Positions 25,268-38,587 are shown, counted from the first letter of the stretch. The stretch is DNA of 64,000 bases from Trogon surrucura (GCA_020746105.1 CM036621.1:50378264-50442263), one strand, 5' to 3'. A program made the numbers and translations. The notes: generated by a model not told the origin, from the sequence alone.

Positions 25268-25426
25268 TTATATATTAATATTTTTTTTTTTAGCTTTTCA
25301 TAGACACAGGAATGTCCTTTACTCTTCTAAATGGCATGATTTACTTTGTATAACTTCATGCCATTTAGAAGTCTAAAGGACGTTCCTCTGTGTATGAAAA
25401 GCTAAAAAAAAAATACTAATACATAA
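25268..25426. repeat. Long near-perfect fold-back (palindromic hairpin), possible MITE
   Basis: The left arm (25268-25339) and right arm (25356-25426) are inverted copies of each other around a 16-base spacer (25340-25355). The inner 48 bp, from AGCTTTTCATA to TTCTAAATGGCATGA, have only five differences. Next comes an 11-T run matched by a 10-A run, then about 13 further bases with two differences. Overall identity is about 90%. A single transcript across this site, in either orientation, would fold into an extended hairpin. It could be a miniature inverted-repeat transposon, an inverted duplication or, less likely, a small-RNA precursor. I do not recognise the family. Confidence 0.9.
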
Positions 25427-28060
25427 AAGATTGACAGCATTCATTACTACGCTTGTAGAGTTTGGTTTGATTCCGTTAAGTGTTAGGAGGTTGGAGAAAT
25501 ACATTCCACTTCTCTAAGTCTGCTCCGAACACAGATAGAAACAAATTTAATCGATGTAAGTAAGAGGATAGGAAGAAGAAAGTTCTCTGATTTGTTACTT
25601 CTCTACATGCATCTATCTATCCATCCTTTCATCTTATCAGTGTTTTCTTCTACTTTTTTTGCTGATGTGGCAATATTTTAAGTACAACTTCGATAAGCCC
25701 TGTTTTCAAAAGGTGGCAAGGGCCACATATTTAAAAACAGAGAAGCATTGAACTCAAATTAGTAGGAGTTAGCCATCTAAATACTTTTAAAAATTGTGTG
25801 CGCTCTAGCAATACAAGTCCAGTTTGGAAAGGGTGGGGGACACAATCCTGAAGTCTCAGATTCCTGTGCTATTCTGAACAATCTTAAATTACATAGACAG
25901 ATTTGAGAAAGTCAGTTTGAGGATTCTCCTTAAAACCTTAGGTTCTCAACTTTTTTGATGCCTTGAGAATCTCAGCTTCCATTTAAAACCAAATAAATCA
26001 ATTTCCAGCCATCACAAATGGGGAGGAAAAAAGGAAAATAGGAATCCTGAATTCTCAGAAACTAGAATGCACATACAAAAAAAATAACATTGATTATTTT
26101 TAACATCTCAGCATTTTTTAGTCATGATTTCTTGGGGGCTGACTGAGATCTTGGAATGCTGGGAGCTGATTATCCCACATTTGTAAAAATAGCACATGTC
26201 TAGCAAAGGCAAAAAAGCTGAAAGACTTTCCACGCCACCTCTTATTGTGTCCTTGCAGGCTGGGGTAACATAACATGCTTTTGCGTTATTTTTCGATGTA
26301 CTTATTAGGAACTGCACAAGTCATTTCTTTTTTTGTGAATATATTGTAGATGATGATGAAACTTTCTGTTGTTGGCCACTTTCCAGCCAACACTATCTAT
26401 TTCTTACAGGCCGTGTGTGGGAATGGAGTCATAAACAACTTCTTACTCTGGCAAAACCAGAACACTAATCGCTTTTGTATTAGCTCAAATAAATCCTGAA
26501 AAAGTAAATGTTGTGGATTAAAAAGATAATTACGTGCTAATCCTTTCTGTGGTCACTGACCATTTTAAGTTGCTCCATCTCTCTTGCCTGAGGATAAATC
26601 CTCTGGCTCTTGATGAAAGGCTAGATAGCAAAGTATGTATGCACATCAAACACCAGAGTTGTTAGCAACAAATGTTTTTTCTCACTATTGTGGATAATTT
26701 TTGATCCACTTCTACCTTAAACCCGAGATCTCACTTTTCCTCCCCCATCCCACCCCCTGGTCTTCTGTCACCTGGGCCCCTTCATGGCACACTGATGCAG
26801 AGGTGGTCTTACAGAAAGACCTTCCTCAGCTCCTGGCTGGTGATGGGGATTCAAAGTACTTTCTGGCAAAACTCTCCTTCACTGGAACAAATATGTGAAA
26901 TTCCTGTGGGGCTGGGAGACTGAGAGACTTGAAGCGGTGACATAAAGGTCACTCCTTTTGTAGAATAAGTGCATTAAAAAGTAAAAAATAAAAAAAAGTG
27001 TTAAGGGCATACTCTGACATCTGTTGAAGACAAGGAAGAGGTTCTCCAGCTTCAAATGGGCTTTGGATCCAGCCTTGCTGGGGTGGGTTGTCTCCTCTGG
27101 GAACAGTTACCCTCCACTAGAGCCAGAAGGGGGTGAGAGAGAGTAGTGATACGGGTGAAGACTTGGAAGTGGTGCAAACAGTTTTCAAAATTCTTCCTCT
27201 TTTTGAAAAACAAACAAAAAATTCACAGCTTGAAAGCACTTCTGACTTCATGAAATTCAGTAGCTGGTTGTAGAAGTTTCAGTTGCATGTGACAAGCTGA
27301 GACATGAAGGTAAAAGCATTTCTGCTGATAATCTCCAATAAATATTTTTAACAAGTGTATGGAACAAAGCCGTGGCAAGTGCCAGCACGGTCTGTAAGCC
27401 CTTGGTTACAAGGTTGTTCACATTATACAGCGGTCAGTACGCTTCTGATTTTTCATGTTTGGCACTGGAAGTGGTGTTTTTCCTCTGCAAAGTGAATATT
27501 GTTCTTCACAGAGAAGTGCAGGAACCACATAGTGTGTGGAACAAGCAGTTGATTAAAGATTAGAATAGTAATGAATGTGTTAAAGTGGAATGTACTTGGA
27601 TAATTGATTAATTGGTGCAGTCTAAGCTACTTGCAGAGCATTACATTTGTTCTCCATTAAATCAATCTCTGTCTTCTGTCCAAGCCTTGTGCCTGAGAGC
27701 TGAAAGGCATGAACAAGTTACTGAAGTCATGCACATGGGTTCTACGGGAACAGGGGGAGCTGCTCAGTGCCCACAATTCCGCTTGCAGAGGATCTCATGC
27801 TTACATTTCAGCAGTATCTCAGCACTGCAGGCAGGTGGAGGATGTGGAATGGATTTTAGCACACTTTTTAGAATTACTAATGCTCTAATCTTCCTGTAGC
27901 CCACTTTTGCGTTTCTCCCACCTTGTTGCTGCGTCCTTCTTAAAAACAAAGCTATGATCTCATGCCGAAAGAAATGACACAATGACGTTTTAATTAACGT
28001 GTTTGTCCAAGGGAGTATATGATTGCTTTGAGAAACTGCAGTCTGGGCTAGGAACCATAC
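25427..28060 (+). other. ERBB4 intron 3; no gene seen
   Basis: AT-rich intron with a short ATCTATCTATCC stretch near 25613. No long open frame and no transposon are recognised. Confidence 0.6.
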
Positions 28061-28069
28061 ATCCCTTAG

Positions 28070-28167
28070 CAACAAAAGAATGCCAGAAAGGAATCCCGTA
28101 TTACAATTGGAAATTGCATAGCAACTGAAAGACACAGACTCATTGCTCTGGGGTAACACCAGAGCAA
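28070..28167. promoter_or_regulatory. Cluster of RFX-like half-sites with a short hairpin
   Basis: Three AGCAAC half-sites, which resemble half of the RFX X-box, occur within about 100 bp (near 28073, 28116 and 28162). The last is part of a perfect 9-bp inverted repeat, TTGCTCTGG (28143-28151) and CCAGAGCAA (28159-28167), with a 7-base spacer. A nearby ACGTTTTAATTAACGT near-palindrome lies at about 27984-27999. Function is inference only. Confidence 0.3.
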
Positions 28168-30678
28168 CAAGCTCTGTAAAGCAGCACCATGTTCAGGAGT
28201 AGTTATTAAGGGCCAAGGAGAAGAATGACATGGATAGAAATAAGAATGGGATAGGCTTCCTAGAGAGCCTGCTTTTTGAAAAGCTTCTGGTTCCTGATTT
28301 TAATAACTGTTTGGCTATTTGTAAGGAATGTCAGGGCCCGGGGGAAGAAGAGTGTACCAGAAGGTCAGTGAACTGACGGAACACGTGGAGTGGGGGACTT
28401 CTTGCCTTTCATGAGTTTTACTGCAGACTTTTCAAGGTCTGTGCTGTCTTCTGCTTTTCTGTTGCCATTGCCCCTTCTGCTATCGGGAAGTGAATGACAC
28501 TGAGTCAAATAGATCAAACCTCATTGTACGTGTGCATACAGTGTGGTTTTAGAGGATATTAGGATAGTGACCAGGCACTCACTTTGATAGGTCGGGTGTC
28601 CTAGAGAGGTGGGAAAGCTCTTCTGCCAGTTTTCTTTCTCTGATCTTCTCCTGACTGCTGTGGAGAACTGCAGCTCTTCGTGTCATTTTTCTCCCTCCTG
28701 ACTCTGTCCCAGATGGACATTTCAGGCATCAAATCCCATTAATCCTTCTCACAGTTGGAAAATAATACGTTAGTCTTTTTGGAGCATTTACCAAATGCAG
28801 GCTGGAGAAAGGTGGACCCTTTGTTTCGTAAGCAGGGCATACACCCATCCCCAGAGTAATCAGCACACTCTTATTCTGTTATTTGCTTAGGAGTATTTCA
28901 ACAGGCTATGGGCCTAAGGTTTGGAAAAGTAAATGCTGAAAGTGAGGCACTGACATAAAATACTAATTTCCCAAATATTTAGAGAAGCATGGCAGTAAAT
29001 ATTTGCGGAATTAGGGCGGAGAGTGTTTTGTTTGTTTCTAAACTCTACAAGTATGCAGCTGAATGTGTCTTTTATCTTGATGCCTAAACGTGGCCTTTTA
29101 GGAGACTTCTTTTCAGTTGCTGCTTTAAAAATGGATCACGTGTTTAGCTTTTTTTCCTCTTACACCACCTGAAGCTCTACCAAAATCCAATGACATTAAG
29201 CATCAACTACTGTTAGCATCCAAAAATTATGGCTTAATTTCCCACCATGAATATTTAGAGTTGAGAGCCCATAACACTGTAATATGATAAACACCGAGGC
29301 TGCAGGCTGCTAGGAACCGTTTATTATCAGCAAACATGATTTTGACAACCACTTTGAGGCAACACTGCTCTATATCAAATATCAACAGAATTAGCATGCG
29401 TTTTCATGTTAATTACTGTAGTGCACTGTGCTGTGTGATGGCCAGGGAATGAAACGGGGAGGTCTGAGCTTTGCCAGTCACTTGCAATGTAGAATTCGGC
29501 TAATGCGAGTTTATTAGCTCTGAGGAACAGCATTTAATGAGCTGCTAACCTCATGATAGTCCTGCTTTCCAAATGGTTAACGGGGCCTGCCAACTCATAA
29601 GTAATGTATGAGAGAGAAGGAGGACACAGCAGTCGGATTCTGGTATTCATTAAGCAGGCCCACAGAAGTCACAAGTGGCAAAGTGGGTGACCCTGTAGTA
29701 ATCTCTTAAAAATGGAAATAAAATGTGTCTTCTGCTGACTGGCTCTTGGGCAATTATGTTTAAAATGCTATTAACCCAAATATATGGGAAGGAAATATAA
29801 ACAAGCTTTGTTTTTAAGCTCCTGGTTTTTTTCATTGGTCTTTGAAAACTTTATGAAAGTGCTGTTCTTTAATAGCACCATAAAATCATGGGTGTTTCGA
29901 TGGGCAGATACTCTTCTGTGGTATAGGAATAATTGTAAATTAATAAATCAGGTACTCGTGTTGTTATTGAATGTAATTGGAAAAGAAAAGTCCTTGCTGG
30001 TCTGCGCTTCCTCATTAGTGTGGTCTAAATATGTTTAATAGCATCACTGTAAAACATTGATTTCAAGAACACTTGATAAAACATTCAGCATAAACTGCTC
30101 CTTTCTCAGTGCTTCTGTTGCTTTGATTTATTCTTACAGTACGACTGCTAGTTTTGACTGGCATACCTGCTTCTCCACTCTCTTAATTGATCATTGTAAT
30201 GGTTTGTTATTTTAATCAGGACTCTAAGATGCACCTAAAAGTGAAAAGGAGCCCGTTTCGTAGAGACAGTCAAATATTTATCTCTAGTTTCTTTAGATGA
30301 CTTTAACGGTCTCTGTGATACTGCAAATGCTGATTGGCAAGAACAATTTACCACTAAGGCATAATAAGGGAAAATGTAATAAAATGTCACCAAGCACTGC
30401 TCATTTGCAATTGTTTGGCTAAAAAATAGATTTCATAAAACTTCGGTGAACTTGGAAATCACCTGAACACATTGCTTCCTAGATTGATGGCTCAATAAGC
30501 CTGCATATATGCTCATAGCCACTATAGAGTACTGGGATGATTCATCTCACCTGAAGTCAAGAACCGTGTGGAGGCTTGCAGCCAAATGCATCAGGGAGCA
30601 TCTTCCCAGCGGCAGACGCTGGCCTGAGGTTCTGGAGACATGGCTGCAGTTGTGGGTACAGGCACCCCATCCCTGTAC
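28168..30678 (+). other. ERBB4 intron 3; possible conserved noncoding sequence
   Basis: No gene and no repeat is recognised. The stretches 29200-29640 and 30180-30480 are high-complexity, AT-rich and dense in homeodomain/POU-like words (TTAATTA, ATTAGCAT, TTGATCATTGTAATGG). Deeply conserved enhancers in developmental-gene introns often look this way, but conservation cannot be seen from a single sequence. Confidence 0.35.
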
Positions 30679-30726
30679 GGCCTTAGGCAAGTTGCACCTC
30701 TTTATTGTGCCTTATGCTGTCTGCCC
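30679..30726 (+). repeat. Weak MIR-like SINE fragment
   Basis: CCTTAGGCAAGTTGCACCTC followed by TTTATTGTGCCTTATGCTGT resembles the CCTTGGGCAAGTTACTTAACCTC...GTGCCTCAG core of MIR. The match is short and could be chance. Confidence 0.3.
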
Positions 30727-33310
30727 TTGCTCAGCCAGTAGAATAAATTTAGTCTGTAAGTTACTAAAAGCAAGTTTCCTCTGAGTTCCTGAGACAAAGA
30801 GGGGTGCCAGCCCCGTGCGGGCCCTGACCACCCTTCTGTAAGGATGAGTATTTAGTGTCAGTGGTATGTTTCCTTTACCGTACTCCTGAATTCATATTGC
30901 CATGCTTATTTCTACAAACAAAGTGGCACCTAGCTGTAAGAGTTCTCTCCAAAACATGCAGCAGCATACAAAACTTCTCTCAATTACCAAAAATAGTGTG
31001 AAGAAAACAAACATAGCCATATCAAAGGGATTACAAATTCACAAGTGGCTCAAAATGAGTTTAAACCAATGCTGCCTTGTGGCCCACCTAATATGTTTTG
31101 ATGTTGGTGTCTCAGAGCATGGACCTAGCAGAAGAGGGACAAAAGTAGGATCCCTACTCAAATAGTCTGCTCAGGTTGCTGCCTTGGAAGTTATTTCCTG
31201 CATGTCACCAGCTCCGAGTAGTGTGCTCTGTCCCAGAGTAGCACTCAAGTTGCACGGAAGGAAATGAAGTCTCTTGCTTGGGTTGCAGTGTCAGACACCT
31301 GTAGCGCTGTCTTACTGTTGGCAGAAAGATGCCTTTCTCTTTTCTTCTCTGCTCTGAAAAGGCAATTTCTCACTCTTGTCTGCTGATGAGCTCCTGGAGT
31401 GGGATGTTGTCCTGCCTGTGGCAGGAGGAAGGCAGTGGCAGGTCCCCGAGGGGTAGCTGAGCCCCAGCCCAATGTTTCAGTATCATTACTGATTACAGAA
31501 TTCATGTTCATAAGGAGCATGCCTTTCAGCTTGCTTGCAGTAGGTATAAAGCAGGCTGCTTGCATGTTTATGGCCTGACATTACATGGATATTGAGAAGG
31601 GAGGAGGCATGTTGCAGTCAGCGACATGATTTTTTTCTCATAGTGTCTTTAGACACACTTACAGATTGTTTCTGTGTTTAGTATAGTAAGGCTGTATCTG
31701 GTCGCTCACAGCATTTTTGTGTTCAAAGGACTTGCCTTCCAGATTCCTTGCTTCTAGTACCTTACTTCCTCCTTGCTTTGTGTAGGATTCTTTATGTTCC
31801 TTCAGTCTTTGGGGACTGTAAGGTCCTGTAGTTAGTGTCCTGGCATATATATGAGCTCATTAACTTCCAGACTGCTGTGCTTACAGTTGCTTTTCTTTAG
31901 AGAAACAGGTTTTAGCTGGGTCCGTTCTTGTTTCAGAAACTCACTTGCTTGTCAGAAAGTCTCGCCTACAAATGGCCTGAATCTATGAGCTTCGTTCCAT
32001 TGGACCTGGGCTGGGCTGGTTGCACCAGCGCTGCCCTGGCCGCTGCTCTCAGCACACACCTCGTTCACTTTTCCTTTGTCCGTGGCAAGAAGGTTAGCCC
32101 TGAAATGGAGTGACACGTCTGGGAGAAATCCAAACTAAAATTAAGTTAATTTACTTTTTCCATTGACATTGGATGAGACTTTTCATTATTAGTCTATTAT
32201 ATATCTGAATTTCATAAATTGTTTTATATTTCACATGACAAAAGAATTACTTAAAATGAGGGAGTTTTGTGTGACATCACATCTTGTAGTGTTTTGCTCC
32301 GTGAAAATTGCGCTCTATTACAGTGTGAATCAAATACGATGAACATTTACCCCCCCAAAATGTTCATGTATATACACAAAGGTGTGTGTGTATATACACA
32401 CAGAGAGCCTAAAGCCACGGAGTTTTCTTTAAAGTTTTTTTTTTATTACTGGTCATACTTGAAAAATGTATATATGTATCAGAAACATACACATTTAAAT
32501 CCAGTATTTCCTCTTTTCTGCATATATTGTTACTGAAAGACATAGGTATTTGAAATGCAAAATAAAGTTGTGCTCGGAAAGGGTATGTACCTGAAGTTTC
32601 CCAAACTAGACTGCCTTACATCTAGTTGGTGTCGCTGTTGCATTTTCTTGAAAGTATTGCTGCTAGTTTTTTAACAGTTTCTTTTGTGAGGAAGTCGCTT
32701 TTTCACTGGTTTCTGGGTGCTCTGATGGGTGGGTTGCGTCTGGGAGTGCCTGTGGTACCCGCGCTGTGCCCCTGCCAGCTGCCCCACATGCCATGAAGCT
32801 GTGCCTCCCTCAGCCTTAGACAGCACTAAGCTTCTAGACCCCGTACTTTAAAAATACCTCTCTAAAATCTGATCATAGGAAGGGAAGCATTTATTTGAGA
32901 CTATTCCTGGAAAGGTATTTTAAATAGTCCCTCGATGTACAGTTCCATTATACTTAATGTGAAGAACCAGAAGAGCAGAGGAGAGCGTTGGCTTGCAGGT
33001 GCAGGCTCGGGTTGCTCACACAACAAGCCGAAGGGAATTGAGTTTAACTCTTTAGTCAGGCGGCACCGCGTGAGTCTGAGGAATTTGGAGAGCGTGGGGT
33101 CGAGAAATGCTTCCTTTCAGTTCCCACCTTGTGCGGATGCACTTGTGCGTGTAACCATGCACAGTGTGCAGCTCGGATGTAAATGTGATCTGAGTGCTTG
33201 ATACTGAGCTCGGAAGCAAAATTTGTCAGGACAGTGACCGGTGTAACTTGGATAAGCTTTTAAATTATTGGAGATAGAGTTGCGTAAGACCATATGATCA
33301 CTTAAATTTC
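30727..33310 (+). other. ERBB4 intron 3; no gene seen
   Basis: AT-rich intron. A short alternating stretch GTGTGTGTATATACACACA (32383-32401) is the main simple-sequence feature. The open frames are not recognisable. Confidence 0.6.
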
Positions 33311-33370
33311 AATAGAAGAGATTAAAAAAAAAATAGAAGAGATTAAAAAAAGAGATTTAAGAGATTAAAA
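33311..33370. repeat. Purine-rich imperfect tandem repeat
   Basis: The unit AATAGAAGAGATTAAAAAAA is repeated with a 21-base spacing (33311, 33332) and followed by decayed AGAGATT(T)AA copies. It is slippage-prone sequence. Confidence 0.8.
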
Positions 33371-33488
33371 CTTCAAGTTTCTGAAATATCTAGTGAAGGA
33401 CACTGTGTGTTTACTTGTGTAAGGCCGTCCACAGAGACTGTGCTCTGGTTTGGTTTTTATCACATTAAATTCATACTTTAAATGGTCC

Positions 33489-33538
33489 TAGCACAACTTG
33501 CAGATACAAGCCCTTAGCACAACTTGCAGATACAAGGC
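33489..33538. repeat. 26-bp tandem duplication
   Basis: TAGCACAACTTGCAGATACA plus AG is repeated exactly at 33489 and 33515 (period 26). The copies are identical over 22 bases. Confidence 0.9.
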
Positions 33539-36500
33539 TGCCCTTGCTAAATATGCTGTGGTGCAGCTCCACTAAGTGTTAAGTTTTTAAGGCAGATAAA
33601 AGCCTTTTTCCTGTAAACAGGGATTACAAAACAAATGGTTGGTGTTAAAGCCACAGTTTAAATGAGCTGCAGAGTAAAATATTGGGTGAGTGGAAATTCT
33701 TGTGGGCTTCAAACACAAGGACATTTTCCTGCTGTTTTTGTAGGTTTATAAATACTTGAAGTGCGAGTGGAGAGCCACAGCAATTGGTGTCACCAGAGCG
33801 CTGGGATAGTTATTTGGGTGCAGACTCAGGGTTAGGTGGGGTGAGGAACTCCTGAAATAATGTCACATAGAGATGTTCCTTATCCCTTCATTCCTTTATA
33901 GGATCTGCTAAATAATTGCCTTTTTGATCTAGGAATAGCAATTAGATTTTGCTGCTGGTCAGGGAAAGGTTAAGCCTTCATCCAGGACTATTTTTAAATG
34001 TGACAACAACTGTCTTCACTGTTTGTAATCTGTCCAGAAATAGATGCCACTTAACAAGAGCACTAAGCAAAGAGAAGAGCCTTTTTCAGGAATTCCCACT
34101 CTTCACAGGCATTTCGTTTTGGAGATCACTTTCAGCCCAAGGACACTTGTGGCTGCTGGCAGTCAGGTTGGTGACTCTGGGCGCTGCTGGAGCAGGAGCT
34201 GCAGGCGAGAGCAGCACCTTCTGGAGCTCAGGCTGAACCACAGCAGCAACGGGAAGGGACGGTGGGCGAAAACCTGCTCTCACAAAAGCGAAGGGCTGCG
34301 CTGAGATCAGGATGCCGAGGGTCCCCCAAGGCCAACCGGAGCAAAGCCAGGGTGGTTGTGCTGTGTGGACATCTCTGCCACCATGGAGTCTGTGTCTTGC
34401 TCGTAGTTTTTATCTGCATCTTATCCTCGTGACACGTTAAACTCAATCACTTATCAGGCAATTCTAGTGCAAACAATAGTTTTGTACTTCATTGACAGGT
34501 TTTCTTAAGTTGAAACCGGTCAAGCCAAACTCTTTTTATCAAGGAGAGGGGAAAATATCTCCACAAATATGACTTCTCCTTTCTCACCTGCTTCAAAGCA
34601 CTGCGTTCTTTGGCGCTTTGTTGACCTTTGCAGAAAGCGCATCTGCCTTTCCTATTACTCATCATGTGTACTGGGTTAATGTTTATATTGTGTATCGAGT
34701 GCTGCTACATTACATACAGATATCAAAAATAGACTCTGGAAAAAGCGTAAGGTCGGGAAATGCCTGGTTCCCTTGGTCACTGCTTGTGGTGGGAGGTGCA
34801 TCTGCTCTCTGCTTACGATACTGCGTACCACAGTGTGAAGAGCCAGACTTCTTGTCTTCAGTATCTCTGTGTCGGTATCTCACTCTGCCTAGGCAGTTAA
34901 GCTCTGGACCTCTAATTTTAAGCAAGCTGGAGATCTATATGTATATATGTATATGCATGCAAGGCTGGATTAGGTCTGATTTGGAGTCTTAAAGCAATCA
35001 GCAGCTTTTGTAAAACCATGTAGAGCACAGGAGGGTGCTTAAGTGTGAAACAGTGCAGTGGAAGCAAAGAGCGTGTTTGTACATTCACCATGCAGGGACC
35101 CCGGTAGGTTTTGGGGCTTGGGACTACAAAAACCTAAGGTAGGGTATGAACCTAAGTTAAAGGTGCTCTCTTGATTTATTGAATCCAGTCTACGTTTTGC
35201 CTTATTTGAGCAGGATTTAGCTCTTTTAGGAAGCTGGCAATTTTTTATGTTTTGAAAGAGTGGAAAACAACTCAGTGTATGCAAGACGCTGTCAGTTGCT
35301 AGAGACATTTCTGATATACTGGCAAGAAGTAGCACTTCTAGCAGGGATTGAAAATCTGTTTTTCTCTGCCAGGGGTTGAAGATTATAGCTGGCTGTGATA
35401 TGTGTGTCTGATAGTTCAGAGCTGTGAAGGAAACAGTTCATTCTCAGCCAATTTTGATATGTGAGAAACCTGGGATCTGGTTTTAGAATATCCTGCAAAG
35501 CTTAATTTGCAACACTGAAGTTACAACACCTTGTGAGCAGTTTAGCAGTTACAGCTGACCCGAATTACATGGATTACAGTACACACTAGGTTTTAGCTGC
35601 ACTGTTCTTAGCAGCAAGGCAAAGAAGTTGCTTAGCAAACACTGGTGATTTGCTTTTGGTTAACCAAACACACATGTATATAGTAGTAATTCAATGATGA
35701 GTTTGTGACAGCAAGTTTTTTCTTTATGTTGCCTCTCAGCATTCATTCTAGTGTGTCTTACATAACTAGATATTTAGTACAAGTTGAGAGACTTACTTTT
35801 AAATGAACTGGACTTCAAAACAAAGTTATGGAAAGTGCCGGGGACTGATAAAACATCTATGAAACTTAATACACCTCTGTATTGAGGCCCTGATTAAGAA
35901 AAACTAAGTGCACAACCCTGCCACTGTTCTGTTGAGGGCAGAGATTCATAGTCCTGCTCCACAGGTGTGTAATGAAGATGCAAGTGGCTGGTTGCATGTT
36001 AAAAAAATACAGGAGAAGAGAAATGGAGAGGAAGTAGTTACAAATTCTGATTGTGTTAGTAGAAAGTTATAAACTAGGTAATGGTTTACTTTTCTCACCT
36101 TTCCTGATTTTTAATTTAGTAAGAAGAATAGTTTGGGGAGATGGGACAGTTGAGAAGGAGGATGTCACCATGGCAAGTGAGGCACCTGATATTACCACCC
36201 GTCTTGTTACTGCAAAAGGAAGTTTCCCCACCTAAGCTGTGTTTGTGGCTAGGGCCAATGTGGTAGAGCTAAGGCTAACATGAGGCTTCAGAGGTGATCT
36301 TGGCTCCATCCTTTTGGGCATCTAGGGAAATGGGAAGGCAAACTGGTGGTTCTTCTGTGTTGCTTCCCTGCAGTTGCCCTTGTCGCTATAGTTAAACACA
36401 CAGCAAAGAGATGGGACACACATGGAAGTTTCATAGGGTTTTCCTACCATGTGCATTAGTAGATTTAGCTGATTTGAGATTGAGGGGGTTGTGTAAGTAC

Positions 36501-37051
36501 GAAGTTGTGCTTGGCCACTATAACTTAAGCATTCTTAATTCCATTGGCTGAAGAAATTACATCTAGATAACTTGGGGTGAATTGGTTTTGACAGGCATTT
36601 GTAATTCACTTTCCATTTGTGATGATGAATAGACACTTTGGAGATGATCTGTTACACCTCTTCTGGGATAGATCAAATATTGATCCTTGGCTGAGGAGGA
36701 CTTCCTCGTTCCCGAGTATTGCAGGCACCAGAAGGTATCTGATGGGTGGGCTACGTATTGTTCCCGCCGGAAGTCCTGGTATATTCTTGTTTGCACACAC
36801 AAAAGTTTTAGCAAAACGGGAAGCTTGTTTGAGAGGAGAAATTAGCACCCCAAAGCTGCCAACTATTAAAGGGAGTTCAGTTCAACTTTATTCACTTGCT
36901 CCAGCCAAAGGACTGAAAAAAAAAAAAAAGTAAGTTGAGATGAAGAAATTACTTTTGTTAGGTCAATATGCTACACTATTCGTTTTTAATTAGGCCATGA
37001 CAGCGAGTCTGTGCCTGTCTTGCACTGATCATATATTCAAGGATCGTCCAG
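33539..37051 (+). other. ERBB4 intron 3; no gene seen
   Basis: Intron with a short TATATGTATATATGTATATG stretch near 34936 and an A-run at 36908-36920. Open frames up to 124 codons (34618-34992) are not recognisable. No transposon is recognised. Confidence 0.6.
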
Positions 37052-37104
37052 AATATGCTAATGTAAGGCTTTTAGTATCCTTTTAGGGATACATTTAGCA
37101 TATT
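37052..37104. repeat. Nested imperfect inverted repeat
   Basis: AATATGCTAATGT (37052-37064) is mirrored by ACATTTAGCATATT (37091-37104). Inside it GTATCC (37075-37080) pairs with GGATAC (37087-37092). It contains two ATTAGCAT/TTAGCAT octamer-like words. It may be a decayed small transposon or chance. Confidence 0.5.
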
Positions 37105-37449
37105 AAAAGCATACTCTGAGCATTAGCATGAGCAATGTGGTTCATAGTCAGACAGACCTGGAGTTTACTTAGGCCACGGTATGCTCTGTGTCCTGTAAAT
37201 TATTACTGCATATACTTTTTAAATTGAAAGCAGGTCACTGTTTTCCTTATTAATTAAGGCTGGAAGCTTTTTCTGCTGTGCCCATCTGGTTTAATGTGCT
37301 GCTCAGTAAAATCTCTATTCTTAACTGATTTATTCAAAACATGTAGATGCTTCTTACATTCTTTGAGGTCTTTTCCATCAATGCAGTCATGACTAAGTAA
37401 TCATAAATGGGTGAGTTTATCCTTAGCCACTGGTAGTCAGAATTGGACT

Positions 37450-37502
37450 TTATAGAAATTGAGGCCAAAGGGAATCGCTAGGTCCACTGGTCTCTAGCTG
37501 CA
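37450..37502. repeat. Possible ancient CR1 3'-end relic
   Basis: TTATAGAAATTGAGGCCAAA followed by GGGAATCGCTAGGTCCACTG resembles the 'AAGGCCAGAAGGGACCATTAGGTC' 3'-end block of old sauropsid CR1 subfamilies. Short and diverged. Confidence 0.3.
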
Positions 37503-38587
37503 GGGTGTGAAGCCTCTCGCAATGATTAAGAGCAACCAGTCAGGATTGCAGCAGACTGGAGGATCCTCATTCATTCCTCCTCCTCCTTTCCCTCCTCACT
37601 GAAAGCAGGCAAGTGTTTTCCCTCTTCTCTGAGTGGTGTTCTCCTAGGACTTCCCTGACTCCTCTCTGCTGCAGCAAGGACTTATGTCCTCTTTACATCC
37701 TGCTTCACTGCTGACATAGAACAGGACACCTTTGGATGAGCGACAGCTAACTGCAAACCCGTTGGAAATTGGGAAGAACCCTTGAAAGGATCTCCAGGGA
37801 GTCATAATTATGATACATGAACAGGAAACATTTCATATCAGAAATGGCAGCAAATTTTGTACAGGTAGATCTCGTAGCGTTCTCTTAACATTTCCTACAT
37901 GCTTGCTGCTGAAGTACCTATTATGGAGTTGGCTGTGAGACCTGTTTTAAGGATAGCAGAGGTACACAACCTTTTGCTATTCTGACTTCCAGTCCAAATT
38001 AGCAAACAGTCAATTTTGTTGTCCAGAGGAGTTAGGAAATTACTGGAAGAGGTGCAGAAGAAGAAAATTCTCTGGTTAGAGAAGTAGCTGGCCACCTGTG
38101 CCACCTCACTCTGGTGGTGGTTGTGTGACGACAGCAGAGTCGCCGAGTCTCATGCCCTTCTGCTTCTTCATTTCTCATGTACTGCTGGACTCTAACAAGC
38201 AGCTATGGCCTCCTGTCCTCTGGAAATGCTTCAGGCCTCTATGAAGATGTGCATTTCCTTCCCTTTGTGCCTCTGCAACACTGTGTGAGGGAGTATGCTG
38301 GAGAGTTGTTCAAACACCTTTGCTTGTTCACACCTCTTGAAGGAATGTTTCAAGAGCCAGCTCAGAACAGGACACTAAAAATTGCAGGCTTTTTATAGAA
38401 TTAAGTGATTTCAAAATTAATAGAACAATTTGCATAAATTACTGTATAATCACTTAAGTATTTTTTCACACTCTGCAAGGCAATGTTTTAAGGCATGTTA
38501 CATACTAAAAGCAGGATAAAACACATGAGTGTTCATTCATGCACACAGGGCAGGATTTTCTAAACCTGTAAGTGCTGGTGCTGTGCT
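37503..38587 (+). other. ERBB4 intron 3; no gene seen
   Basis: A pyrimidine-rich stretch (37566-37640, mostly TCC/CTCC) is the main feature. No repeat family or exon is recognised. Confidence 0.6.
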
